Notes under the pieces: generated by a model
What the model saw: only the letters and a program-made list of their open reading frames with translations
Database searches by the model: none
Told to the model about the DNA's origin: nothing
Position numbers and translations under genes: made by a program
From: Arcicella lustrica
Lineage (GTDB): Bacteria > Bacteroidota > Bacteroidia > Cytophagales > Spirosomataceae
Direction: 5' to 3'
Length of the DNA stretch: 64,000 nt
NCBI RefSeq assembly: GCF_034930985.1
Contig: NZ_JAYGIM010000001.1
Coordinates: forward strand, 496,001 to 560,000
Shown: positions 42,599-50,196 of the stretch, piece by piece
How positions within the stretch are numbered: the stretch's first letter is position 1
How the letters are laid out: each line of letters starts with the position of its first letter

Positions 42599-42833
42599 AA
42601 TTTATATATGTTAAATGAAATGATAATCAAGTCTATTTAATTATTGGATTGCTTTTTATTGAAAAGCTTATTTTCAATAAAAAGCAATAGATAAATAGAA
42701 AGACGATGTTTGAGATTATGAAGTACTAAAAACTATTTAAAAGATAATCTGTTAACAAATAACAAACTTGAAAAATATTAAACGATTTTCAAGAATTAAG
42801 TACTTTTAACTGTAAAAATAGATAAATATTAAA

Positions 42834-42880
42834 ATATCAATAGAGCCACTTATTTTGCTGATAAGTGGCTCTATTGATAT
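42834..42880. terminator. Perfect 20-bp-stem hairpin
   Basis: Two 20-nt arms (ATATCAATAGAGCCACTTAT and its exact complement) surround a 7-nt loop. No T-run follows beyond the stem. It lies in the gap 42599-43058, between the cargo cassette and the GNAT-type pair. The rest of the gap shows only the diverged flanking repeat from 42607. Confidence 0.75.
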
Positions 42881-43058
42881 ACCTCACTAGAGGCAATGTT
42901 TTTATTTTTACTTTTAGTCTTTTCTCTTTTTTTCTAAGATATACAGAGAACTCCATTTGGTCAATCTCTGGGGATTTAACATAACTATTTTAAAATCAGT
43001 ACTATATAGTTTTTCAAATCAGGCTTACTTCTCATTCTTAAAATATGAAACTTTGTAG

Positions 43059-43238
43059 TTAATGGTTTACAACCCTAACTTGAGGATTTGAGCTTTTCGT
43101 AGCTCTTTTTTGGCTTGCCAATTTTTTATTACGAAGATATTCACTGAATTCAAGAGCATCTTTCTCAACAGTTTCTGGATTACTACTAATTAGAAATTCA
43201 GCTTCATGAAGTTTCTTTAAATTTGGTCTATTTCTCAT
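43059..43238 (-). CDS. Small protein (59 aa), possible partner of the GNAT-like gene
   Basis: A 59-codon frame starts 7 bp after the GNAT-like gene in the same direction. It has a helical acidic first half (KKLHEAEFLISSNPETVEKD) and a basic end (KKLASQKRATKSSNPQVRVV). The size and pairing with an acetyltransferase-like gene would fit a toxin-antitoxin unit, but I see no RHH or HTH motif. Confidence 0.5.
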   Translation of the reverse strand: MRNRPNLKKLHEAEFLISSNPETVEKDALEFSEYLRNKKLASQKRATKSSNPQVRVVNH

Positions 43239-43244
43239 AAAATA

Positions 43245-43745
43245 TTATTGGGGGAAATATTGATTAACAAGAATTTTAGAATTTTTGGTATCAATTGCCA
43301 TTAATAAGCCACTTCCAAACCTTTCAGCACCAAGCGTTAATTTGTAATGCTCAAACAATTTGGTTTTAGATTGAAATGAAATATAGCCATCATAATTCAT
43401 TTCAAACGAAAGCTTGCAAGCAAATGCAAAAAGGTTGCCGGCTACACCTTGATAAACTTTTTGTTTCCCCTTATTGAATTTAGCATTTTCAATATGATGG
43501 ACAAAAATATGGTCCTTTTTGTCCTCAATACTAATTAATCCATGCACTACTTTTGGGTTTTCTGTAGTAATGAGCTTGTAAATTTGAACATCAGGATTTT
43601 TAATGATTTTTTTCCAATCAAACTGCCAGTCGGATTTTACAATTTCACTTGCTTTTGCAAGTACTACATCGGTTTTAAAACTCTCTCCAGTCTTAACATT
43701 CTCAATGCTATTGGTAAGCTTATCAATTCGTTCAAATACGGGCAT
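43245..43745 (-). CDS. GNAT-like N-acetyltransferase
   Basis: This 166-residue protein has a second half typical of a GNAT fold: a strand-rich block, then KVYQGVAGNLFAFACKLSFE near residue 98, which occupies the place of the acetyl-CoA pyrophosphate loop and following helix, then YISFQSKTKLFEHYKLTLGA near residue 123, typical of the last helix-strand pair. The canonical Q/R-x-x-G-x-G/A loop appears as Y-Q-G-V-A-G. It may be a toxin partnered by the 59-codon gene, or a modifying enzyme. Confidence 0.6.
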   Translation of the reverse strand: MPVFERIDKLTNSIENVKTGESFKTDVVLAKASEIVKSDWQFDWKKIIKNPDVQIYKLITTENPKVVHGLISIEDKKDHIFVHHIENAKFNKGKQKVYQGVAGNLFAFACKLSFEMNYDGYISFQSKTKLFEHYKLTLGAERFGSGLLMAIDTKNSKILVNQYFPQ

Positions 43746-43748
43746 AAA

Positions 43749-43786
43749 ATACGTTTTATATTATACAAAGATACAAAATAACGTAT
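43749..43786 (-). promoter_or_regulatory. Promoter of the GNAT-like pair framed by an inverted repeat
   Basis: On the minus strand TATCTTTG at 43773-43766 matches the Bacteroidota -7 element TAnnTTTG. The 7-bp arms ATACGTT (43749-43755) and AACGTAT (43780-43786) frame it exactly and could be an operator bound by a product of the operon. Confidence 0.5.
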
Positions 43787-43799
43787 AGTTATCCACGCA

Positions 43800-44003
43800 T
43801 TAAATCGCTTGATTTTTGATAAATTTTAGATTGAAAATTTCTTCTAAAATTTTAATCTCTTCTTCAAAAAATGTCTTCTTTGACCAAAAAAAATCAGGAA
43901 GTTTTCCTTTGACTCCAGAACTTTCAAGATGGCTATTAAACGTCTTTCTGTTTGAATAACCCATGTAAAATCTTATTTGTTTTTTTGAAATTATACGTCC
44001 CAT
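43800..44003 (-). CDS. Small basic protein, possible DNA-binding
   Basis: This 67-residue basic protein (ISKKQIRFYMGYSNRKTFNS) resembles short helix-turn-helix proteins of mobile elements that bind DNA, such as excisionase-like ones, in size and charge. A clean motif cannot be stated. It is upstream of the GNAT-like gene and divergent from the late operon. Confidence 0.45.
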   Translation of the reverse strand: MGRIISKKQIRFYMGYSNRKTFNSHLESSGVKGKLPDFFWSKKTFFEEEIKILEEIFNLKFIKNQAI

Positions 44004-44032
44004 AGTACAGATTATTGCTTATCGTTACCATA

Positions 44033-44182
44033 TCGTTTCAGTTTCGTATCTAAAGCGTTTCAGGTATTTCAAGCGTATTTTATTTTAAACAACTTTGAGA
44101 AATAAAAAGGGACGTAGGGGTATGTAATCAGTTTTATTGTTTTTGGGGAAAATCAATAGCTTAAAATTACATATTTCCTACG
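44033..44182 (+). promoter_or_regulatory. Leader of the late operon with repeats and a long inverted repeat
   Basis: The heptamer GTTTCAG occurs twice (about 44035 and 44058), each followed by a CGTAT block, suggesting an activator site. Further on, CGTAGGGGTATGTAAT (44113-44128) is matched by ATTACATATTTCCTACG (44166-44182) with a 37-nt loop, so the leader transcript can fold into one long stem just before the first late gene. Confidence 0.45.
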
Positions 44183-44208
44183 CTTTTTCAATATAAATCG
44201 AAGGAAAT

Positions 44209-44517
44209 ATGTTCGGATTTGATTTAGTGAATTTCAAAGCAAAGCTTGATGTAGTAGAAACTACACTCGCTGAAAGTACATTTGAATTTACTGTAGATGA
44301 TATTATTATCATCGTTTCACACAATAAGGTAGTCTATCTTAATTGGAAGGTAGAGCCAACGCCAGATGAGTTGATGGCTGCCATCAATGAAGCTTTTGAA
44401 TTGCTTTCTGAGCAAACAAAAGAAAAGCGTGAAACATCTGTGAAAGAATTACTCAGCAGTGTTCCCGAACCCGTAAAGTCTATCCTTGAGAGACAGTATA
44501 ACACTTTAGCTAATTAA
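44209..44517 (+). CDS. Hypothetical protein, first gene of the late operon
   Basis: This 102-residue soluble protein has a strand-rich first half (STFEFTVDDIIIIVSHNKVV) and a helical end (AAINEAFELLSEQTKEKRET). It has no signal or membrane segment. It starts the rightward run of more than 20 closely spaced genes. The function is unknown. Confidence 0.6.
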   Translation: MFGFDLVNFKAKLDVVETTLAESTFEFTVDDIIIIVSHNKVVYLNWKVEPTPDELMAAINEAFELLSEQTKEKRETSVKELLSSVPEPVKSILERQYNTLAN

Positions 44518-44520
44518 ATC

Positions 44521-45255
44521 ATGGGACACATAGGCATACGAACTACAGACGAACTTGAGAAGGAATTTACATTAGAAGCTGCTTCAAAAGGCAAAAATAA
44601 ATCAGATTATCTAAAATAAATCATTGAGGCTAGACATGCCATTGATTTTTTGAAGAATAACGATGGTTTGTTGATTATACTTACTCAAGATACCTTAGCT
44701 CGTTTTCAATATTTTGCAGGTTTGAAGAACATAAGTGTAGATGTTTGGGTAACAAATCTATTGCATGAAATGTACTTTGATATGGATGGAAATCCGTGTA
44801 CAGATACTTCTATTTTTCAAAATCCAGAAATTGGCATTCAATCATCTGGTAAACAGGCGTTTACAGATGTGAACGCAGGTGTGAACAGCCCTGTAAACGG
44901 GCGTACACAGGTAATTTTTCAAAATCTTCCTGTTTTTGTACACAGAGGATTTGAAGGAATAATTCATGATTTTTACGAAAATCCAAGGGAAGATTTAATT
45001 TCAATGGAATATCTGCAAACAATTGTTGATTTATTGTCAGATAACCCTAAATCAGATACATTTCATGCAATCGAAACCTTTCAAATCTTGTTGAAAAATG
45101 CCCAAAATGTAATAAACTTTTACTATCAACAGGAACAAAATGCACTGACTCAGCTTCGTATGAGGCAATTAAACTATATGCTATACGAAGGCATTAAAGC
45201 CGAGGAAGTGCAAAAGGTTGAAACATTCTTTGAATTTTTAAATACATTCAAATGA
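44521..45255 (+). pseudogene. RHH-like gene interrupted by an in-frame TAA at 44617
   Basis: From ATG 44521 the frame reads GIRTTDELEKEFTLEAASKG, then K-N-K-S-D-Y-L-K, then TAA, and continues in the same frame as I-I-E-A-R-H followed by 200 open codons to 45255. The first half looks like a ribbon-helix-helix domain, in which L-K-x-I-I-E would span the stop; a Gln codon (CAA) differs from TAA by one base. The downstream part could restart at TTG 44650 (ILTQDTLARFQYFAGLKNIS), which is itself RHH-like. It is either a nonsense mutation, a sequencing error or a recoded stop. Confidence 0.65.
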
Positions 45256-45725
45256 AACAACTGGCAATCGTGGAACACCTCCAAGATGGTTCTACAAGAA
45301 TAAGTAAAATCATAGGTGATGGAGATGAAGAATTCTGGCAAACACAGTTTGAAGTAGCACGAGAAGCAATCGAATTTCAAGGCACTATTTCAGACCTAGA
45401 AAAGTTCAATACTTTACATCTCAACCTACTACTTAGCCACTGTATCAAAGTTGGAGTAATCACAAAACAAAACATCAACCTTGAACCACTGTTGGTTAAA
45501 GTAGTGGAAAAAGAAGTGGCAAAAACTGCTTGGCGGTTATCCCGTAGAAAGAAACTAATGCGACAATTTGAGATTCAGTATCAGCATCTTTCAGGCACTT
45601 TTCAAAAATCCGTTTTTTCAAGATTGAGAAATGATAGCTTCCAATGGTTTAGAACTTTTATTTTCATAAGACTTCCCATCCCTTTTCAAAATTTGTATAA
45701 TACCTTAAAACAATTAACCAAATAG
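45252..45725 (+). CDS. Hypothetical helical protein (157 aa)
   Basis: It is coupled to the previous frame by an ATGA overlap. This soluble basic protein has helices rich in Lys/Arg (EVAKTAWRLSRRKKLMRQFE) in its second half. There is no signal, membrane helix or known motif. Position before the structural genes suggests a late regulator or assembly factor. Confidence 0.6.
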   Translation: MKQLAIVEHLQDGSTRISKIIGDGDEEFWQTQFEVAREAIEFQGTISDLEKFNTLHLNLLLSHCIKVGVITKQNINLEPLLVKVVEKEVAKTAWRLSRRKKLMRQFEIQYQHLSGTFQKSVFSRLRNDSFQWFRTFIFIRLPIPFQNLYNTLKQLTK

Positions 45726-45729
45726 CAAT

Positions 45730-46746
45730 ATGTCATTTTTGGATAAATTAAAAAGAGCAACCAACACCGTAAAAGGGACTGGAGATGCTTTAAAAATTGC
45801 CGCAGATGCTTTTGGCGGTTTTTCTCCAAGTCAACATCCCTATCAAGGAATGATGGGGAATCCTACCACTTCAAGAGGGAATGCTGGTCAGCTCAAAAAC
45901 TATCAATATCAGCAACTGCAAAATCAAAATGAAGAAGAGGAAGAAGTTCATTATCATCCAGAGGTGGTAGAACGTGAGGTTTCATCTGCACTCTTGGAGT
46001 CTTTTCGAAAAAGAGCTACTATGAAGACTGATAAAATTATTCTCAGTCTCCAAAAAAAGTATTTATTTCAAAAAGTACTTGCGAAAATCGTTATTAGCAA
46101 TCAGGGAGATGATTTGATTGCCAAAAAACATGAAGATTTAGAGGATGATGAAATAAAAGACCTTCCCAAAGAAGTACAAAAGATTTTGCGAAATCAAAAG
46201 CATCTTCAGGCTATTGAAGGCTTCAAGATTGAAGACTATTTCAAAGAATCTTGTATTGAGTATTTCACAATGGAGTTTGAGGAAGATTATCGAAACGGAC
46301 TTACTCCAGATTTTAAAGACATTAACCCTATTGAATTGCTCACGATGAAGATGCAAGAGCCATTCAATAACCTAATGGCTGACTATGCGGTAGATTATGC
46401 ACTTCGCATGAAGCCTGAAATTATAAAAGGTGCAACTGCCATTAAGTCTAAATACATTGATGGAGCAATCAAAAAAGTTACCAAAACTCAAGAAACGCCT
46501 GACCCCAAAATGGTTTTGATGGATATTGTTAATACGCAAAGCCATAGCATTCAAAGTAATGTACAAAATGAGATGGAGCAAATAGATAAGGACATCAATG
46601 ATAAGTGGGCAGAAGCCGAAAAGAAACGAAATGAAGAAGAAGTTACAACAGATTCATTTAGCAGTAATGTTATGAAGCTTGCATCATTTCAAAAATCTCA
46701 GGAAGTAGTTAATTCAGAATTTGGTGCTGATTCACCAGAAGAATAA
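45730..46746 (+). CDS. Hypothetical charged protein upstream of the packaging-type ATPase
   Basis: This 338-residue soluble protein has a Gly/Asn/Gln-rich N-terminus (residues 35-70), then long charged helices (AKKHEDLEDDEIKDLPKEVQ, EMEQIDKDINDKWAEAEKKR). No membrane helix is present, in contrast to most of its neighbours. It ends 2 bp before the ATPase gene, so the two likely act together. A soluble virion or assembly protein is possible; I cannot identify a capsid fold. Confidence 0.6.
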   Translation: MSFLDKLKRATNTVKGTGDALKIAADAFGGFSPSQHPYQGMMGNPTTSRGNAGQLKNYQYQQLQNQNEEEEEVHYHPEVVEREVSSALLESFRKRATMKTDKIILSLQKKYLFQKVLAKIVISNQGDDLIAKKHEDLEDDEIKDLPKEVQKILRNQKHLQAIEGFKIEDYFKESCIEYFTMEFEEDYRNGLTPDFKDINPIELLTMKMQEPFNNLMADYAVDYALRMKPEIIKGATAIKSKYIDGAIKKVTKTQETPDPKMVLMDIVNTQSHSIQSNVQNEMEQIDKDINDKWAEAEKKRNEEEVTTDSFSSNVMKLASFQKSQEVVNSEFGADSPEE

Positions 46747-46748
46747 TT

Positions 46749-47552
46749 ATGGATAAGCCAGAATTACAAAGTTTTAATTGGCTGATAGCAGGTAGTCAGA
46801 GAACAGGAAAAACTGTCTCTGCATTATTCCTAGCAGCTATGCTTCAAAGAATAGCTTTTCAGTATGGTAAAACTAAAAGGGTTATCATTTTTAACCCACA
46901 AGAATACAATCCAATGTTTTCTTCGAAATCAAAGATTCAGGAAGCTGTTTCTTTGATTCAGCCCGGCTGGAAAATGCCAGGAGTATTCCATAAAATTACT
47001 TGTAGTAAAATCCTTCATGTAGCCAACGATAAATCTAATCTGTTTGATTGGACTGTAGTGACAGATGGCGAATTACAAGACTTTGTTAATCAGGCACACC
47101 ACTTGCTAGATTTCATTATCATTTTCGACGATCTAAACAATGTAATCAAGGGTAACCTAACATCTCGTAAGTTTCAACATTTATTTACCATTTTGGCAGG
47201 TAATCGAATTAAGTGCAACGAAGTATTTTTTACTTACCATACTTTCCACCAAGTGCCTCCTAGTCTTTGGACATACTTCCAAAGGGCTATCGTAAAAGAA
47301 ACAGATGATGATAAAGATGGTATTGGCTTCAAAAAAATTCAAAAAGGTAGAGACGTTCTCACAAAGGCACAGATGCAAGTTAGGGCGATGAACCAAGTTG
47401 CTAATCATCCAAACAGATTGAGGCTTTCTGAACTAATCGTGTGGCTAAATGAAGGCTACATTTTTGAACAATCAAATGGAGAATTAATCACCAAAATTGG
47501 TAACGTATATCATAGGGCGGTCGGAGATGATGTTGAACCTTTAGTACCTTAA
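46749..47552 (+). CDS. HerA/FtsK-superfamily ATPase, possible genome-packaging ATPase
   Basis: This 267-residue P-loop ATPase has Walker A AGSQRTGKT at residues 14-22, Walker B FIIIFDDL at residues 122-129, and the segment ILAGNRIKCNEVFFTYHTFH (residues 148-167), which has the position and pattern of the sensor strand after Walker B. Length and motif order fit the compact FtsK-HerA ATPases that package DNA in membrane-containing phages, and also Zot/pI-type assembly ATPases of filamentous phages. It lacks membrane helices and the nuclease domain of tailed-phage terminases. Confidence 0.7.
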   Translation: MDKPELQSFNWLIAGSQRTGKTVSALFLAAMLQRIAFQYGKTKRVIIFNPQEYNPMFSSKSKIQEAVSLIQPGWKMPGVFHKITCSKILHVANDKSNLFDWTVVTDGELQDFVNQAHHLLDFIIIFDDLNNVIKGNLTSRKFQHLFTILAGNRIKCNEVFFTYHTFHQVPPSLWTYFQRAIVKETDDDKDGIGFKKIQKGRDVLTKAQMQVRAMNQVANHPNRLRLSELIVWLNEGYIFEQSNGELITKIGNVYHRAVGDDVEPLVP

Positions 47553-47555
47553 ACC

Positions 47556-47645
47556 ATGTATCCAGAGCTTTGTATAATCATCATTTTAGGGATTTTCCTA
47601 ATAGTATTTTTTGTAATTGTTGTCATAAGCAAGCTTTTAAAATGA
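47556..47645 (+). CDS. Single-helix membrane peptide (29 aa)
   Basis: A 29-codon frame, nearly all hydrophobic (LCIIIILGIFLIVFFVIVVI) with a K-L-L-K end, starts 3 bp after the ATPase stop and overlaps the next gene by ATGA. The coupling on both sides argues that it is translated. It may be a small virion-membrane or holin-like peptide. Confidence 0.5.
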   Translation: MYPELCIIIILGIFLIVFFVIVVISKLLK

Positions 47646-48010
47646 ACAAAGTCGATAAAAAAACAACTACGAATAAGGTTCATCTAAAAACCTTGGCAAT
47701 AGAACATGAAATTCATTGTGATACTTACGTTGCAATCATGGAGCAATTTGATAATTATTTATGGCTTACTTATAGATTAAAAATTGAAAATCTAAAGGGA
47801 AAAGCTTTAATGCCTTGGCAAGTACACCTTTTAAGAAGGCTTAACCCGACTGATTATGAAATAAACTCAATGGTAGAGTTGAAGGAATTCGATGATTGGC
47901 ACCAATGGATGTCAAATGTGATGATTATTTGTGCAGATAGTCGAGTAGAGTCTAAAAATATGATGATTTTATGCTCACATAAACGAGATGAGTCTAAAAT
48001 GGTTGAATAG
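47642..48010 (+). CDS. Hypothetical protein (122 aa)
   Basis: This soluble protein has many His, Trp and Met residues (IEHEIHCDTYVAIMEQFDNY, KEFDDWHQWMSNVMIICADS). The ATG at 47642 is chosen for its ATGA overlap with the preceding small gene. A gap of about 100 bp with a promoter-like element follows. No motif is recognised. Confidence 0.55.
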   Translation: MNKVDKKTTTNKVHLKTLAIEHEIHCDTYVAIMEQFDNYLWLTYRLKIENLKGKALMPWQVHLLRRLNPTDYEINSMVELKEFDDWHQWMSNVMIICADSRVESKNMMILCSHKRDESKMVE

Positions 48011-48066
48011 AGCTTGATTCAAACGAATGTAGTCTATACCTCAAAATGCCTTAAAAATACAACATA

Positions 48067-48074
48067 TAGATTTG
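48067..48074 (+). promoter_or_regulatory. Promoter -7 element TAGATTTG
   Basis: TAGATTTG matches the Bacteroidota consensus TAnnTTTG and lies 39 bp before the ATG at 48113. No convincing -33 TTG is seen at the right spacing, so this is tentative. It is the only longer gap between genes in this part of the late region. Confidence 0.4.
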
Positions 48075-48112
48075 TTCAAATAAAATTCAAATCGCAATTA
48101 AACAAATCTTAT

Positions 48113-48679
48113 ATGGCAAAGAAATTTCAATTTATTAAGGCGAATGTCGGTGAAGTATTATCTATAAATGGAGCAACATTGACTAAAACCTTAAAAATCC
48201 ACGCACTAAAAGAGGTGGATACCGAAAATTATGTTTATGGTTGGGAGGGTGATGTAGCAGGAAATTTCCATTTCTTCAACAAAACGTCCTTTAACCTAAC
48301 GCCCAAAAAAACCATCAATGGTTTAATGTCGTTCACTGCAACAATTACAGATAGTGTATATACATCTGAAAAATTGACTGCAACAGCTTACGCTTACAAT
48401 GCTGCTACTGGAGAATTTCAATGGGATACGATAAAGGCAGAAGACCTCAGTGACGTACCATCAGATATTGATTTGAGAAGTGGAAAATCTAAAACTGAAA
48501 CAGGTACTGGTTCTGGAAGTGGTACAAGTACTGATAGTCCCAAAACTGCTTCTGCCGCTTTAGCCTCATTGCCAACTTGGAGTTGGTTCTTGATTGTACC
48601 TGCAATTGGTGTACTTGGTTGGATGGCAATTAAAGCAGTAGTAGGTAAAGGAAAGAAGAAAAAGGTCGTATCAAAGTAA
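48113..48679 (+). CDS. Candidate major structural membrane protein
   Basis: This 188-residue protein has a strand-rich head (residues 1-115), a Gly/Ser/Thr linker near residues 130-145 (TGTGSGSGTSTDSPKTASAA), one membrane helix (WSWFLIVPAIGVLGWMAIKA) and a tail of G-K-G-K-K-K-K. There is no signal peptide. It alone in this region has its own promoter-like element and its own strong terminator, which suggests high independent expression as expected of a main coat protein. The ATG at 48113 is taken over an upstream TTG. Confidence 0.6.
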   Translation: MAKKFQFIKANVGEVLSINGATLTKTLKIHALKEVDTENYVYGWEGDVAGNFHFFNKTSFNLTPKKTINGLMSFTATITDSVYTSEKLTATAYAYNAATGEFQWDTIKAEDLSDVPSDIDLRSGKSKTETGTGSGSGTSTDSPKTASAALASLPTWSWFLIVPAIGVLGWMAIKAVVGKGKKKKVVSK

Positions 48680-48702
48680 CCTTAAAACATTTTAAAACTA
48701 AG

Positions 48703-48747
48703 AAAGGAGTATAGCAATCGTAACGACTGCGATGACTCCTTTTTTTA
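48703..48747 (+). terminator. Strong intrinsic terminator
   Basis: The stem AGGAGT/ACTCCT (48705-48710 with 48735-48740), with additional pairing inside the 24-nt loop, is followed directly by seven T residues. It ends transcription of the candidate coat gene or limits read-through into the next genes. Confidence 0.75.
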
Positions 48748-48758
48748 TTTATTTTTAA

Positions 48759-48971
48759 ATGGAAAATACTCAAAATACCGCAACAACAACCGAAGAAACC
48801 AACAAAGAGAAAATCCAAAACAAGGCATTTTCAATTTTAGATTTCTTTATCGGAGCATTACTCTTTGGGCTTTTTATCGGAGTAGTGGTTGTTTTTGCTA
48901 ACGGGACAATTAATCTACTAAGTAGATGGTCCCCTAGCCTAAAAAAAAAGCAGAAGGAGGATAAATCATGA
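48759..48971 (+). CDS. Small membrane protein (70 aa) with basic tail
   Basis: It has a polar Thr/Asn/Glu-rich N-terminus of about 25 residues, one membrane helix (DFFIGALLFGLFIGVVVVFA) and a K-K-K-Q-K-E-D-K tail. In size and layout it resembles small coat or membrane proteins of filamentous or membrane-containing phages, apart from having no signal peptide. It overlaps the next gene by 4 bp. Confidence 0.6.
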   Translation: MENTQNTATTTEETNKEKIQNKAFSILDFFIGALLFGLFIGVVVVFANGTINLLSRWSPSLKKKQKEDKS

Positions 48972-49744
48972 TGAATGTTGCTGATTATATCAGTTCGCTG
49001 ACTTCCGCTGAAGCACGTTCTGGTCAAGGTGCTAAGGTGAAAGCCAATAAACGAACTGTAGGTAAATCGTTTATTTTTGGTACTGGTACTCCAAAAACCC
49101 TTTCTTTGGGTTTGGGTACTGTAATTGGGGTGCTTGACCAAGTTTCAACAATTACCGAAAAATCTGGCACTACGAGTGTAATCCGTAGATATGGTAAGGT
49201 ACTATTAGATGAACCATATTACGACGATTCAAATAAGTATGTGTCGTACTTATGGTTTAGAATTGAAGACTTAGACTTTCTTGTATCAGCCTCTACTCAA
49301 GCAAAGCCAGTTGTTAATACAAAAGAGCTGAAAACTATCTATGCGATTACAACAGGAGGTTCAAGGCTTAGAAGCACACCAAGTGCGTTAAACTTGAGTA
49401 ATCTAATTAGAGTCGTTCCTTATGGTGATATTGTTGGTTATACTAATTACGAAAGTAAGCGGTATCTCACAGTAACTTTTTATAAAGTTTTCTCATCAAC
49501 AGGTAAAGAGCTTGGCTGGATTGGTAAAAATAACATTTCTGAAACTAAGCCACAGTCTAAGGGATTACCAAAAGAAACAGCTACTGGGATTACAGATGCA
49601 GAAGACCCACAGGCTAAATCTGAAAGCTCTTCACCGCTTTCTTTTACTTCTATTTTGCTGTATGTAGTGGCTATTATTGCAGTTATTTTGCTTGGAATTG
49701 GTGGTTATAGAAAATTTGGCAAGAAAGGAGAAAAAGCGAAATGA
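48968..49744 (+). CDS. SH3-like domain protein with C-terminal membrane anchor
   Basis: In this 258-residue protein, residues 118-190 look like a bacterial SH3 domain (LRSTPSALNLSNLIRVVPYG, then GKELGWIGKNNI), a fold that binds peptidoglycan. Residues 45-112 may be a second small barrel. After a polar linker comes one membrane helix (FTSILLYVVAIIAVILLGIG) and a tail of K-F-G-K-K-G-E-K-A-K. There is no signal peptide. It overlaps both neighbours by 4 bp. A virion protein touching the cell wall during entry or exit is plausible. Confidence 0.6.
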   Translation: MMNVADYISSLTSAEARSGQGAKVKANKRTVGKSFIFGTGTPKTLSLGLGTVIGVLDQVSTITEKSGTTSVIRRYGKVLLDEPYYDDSNKYVSYLWFRIEDLDFLVSASTQAKPVVNTKELKTIYAITTGGSRLRSTPSALNLSNLIRVVPYGDIVGYTNYESKRYLTVTFYKVFSSTGKELGWIGKNNISETKPQSKGLPKETATGITDAEDPQAKSESSSPLSFTSILLYVVAIIAVILLGIGGYRKFGKKGEKAK

Positions 49745-50196
49745 AAAAGGCATTTGACGTAATCTGGAGAGGCATCAAGAAAATAGCAGCATTCCCAGTA
49801 TTCTGGTATGTTGTCATCGCTTTACTTGCTTATTTAGCTTGGAAAAGGCTCACAAAACCACCTGAAGAATTATTTTTGGAGCAACCTTTGCCAAATTCAG
49901 GGACTGGTATTCCAGTTGGTTGGAAACCTGACCCACTAGCCCTCAAATTCCATGATTATTTTGTGTCATGGTTTGGAGACTCCACAGAACTACACATGCT
50001 TTATAATGAAGCCAATAGTTTAACGGATGACCAATTCGTAGCTCTAGTAAATACTTACAATGCCAAATATGGAAAAGTTGATGGCAAAACTTTATATACA
50101 AGAGTAAAGGGATGGTTTGGGATTTGGTTTGGACCAGGTACAGACCAACAAGATAAGTTTATTCAAAAAATGATTTTGTACAAGTTAGACTACTAA
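49741..50196 (+). CDS. Membrane protein with N-terminal helix (151 aa)
   Basis: A basic N-terminus, one membrane helix at residues 17-35 (FPVFWYVVIALLAYLAW), a Pro/Gly linker and a helical domain (HMLYNEANSLTDDQFVALVN, KTLYTRVKGWFGIWF). It overlaps the gene before by 4 bp and the gene after by 1 bp. The C-terminal domain resembles short helical domains in phage structural proteins, but I cannot name the family. Confidence 0.55.
   Translation: MKKAFDVIWRGIKKIAAFPVFWYVVIALLAYLAWKRLTKPPEELFLEQPLPNSGTGIPVGWKPDPLALKFHDYFVSWFGDSTELHMLYNEANSLTDDQFVALVNTYNAKYGKVDGKTLYTRVKGWFGIWFGPGTDQQDKFIQKMILYKLDY

Noticed and set aside
42840..42895. CRISPR-like short repeat
   Set aside because: Only one inverted repeat is present; there is no array of regularly spaced direct repeats anywhere in the window, and no cas gene.
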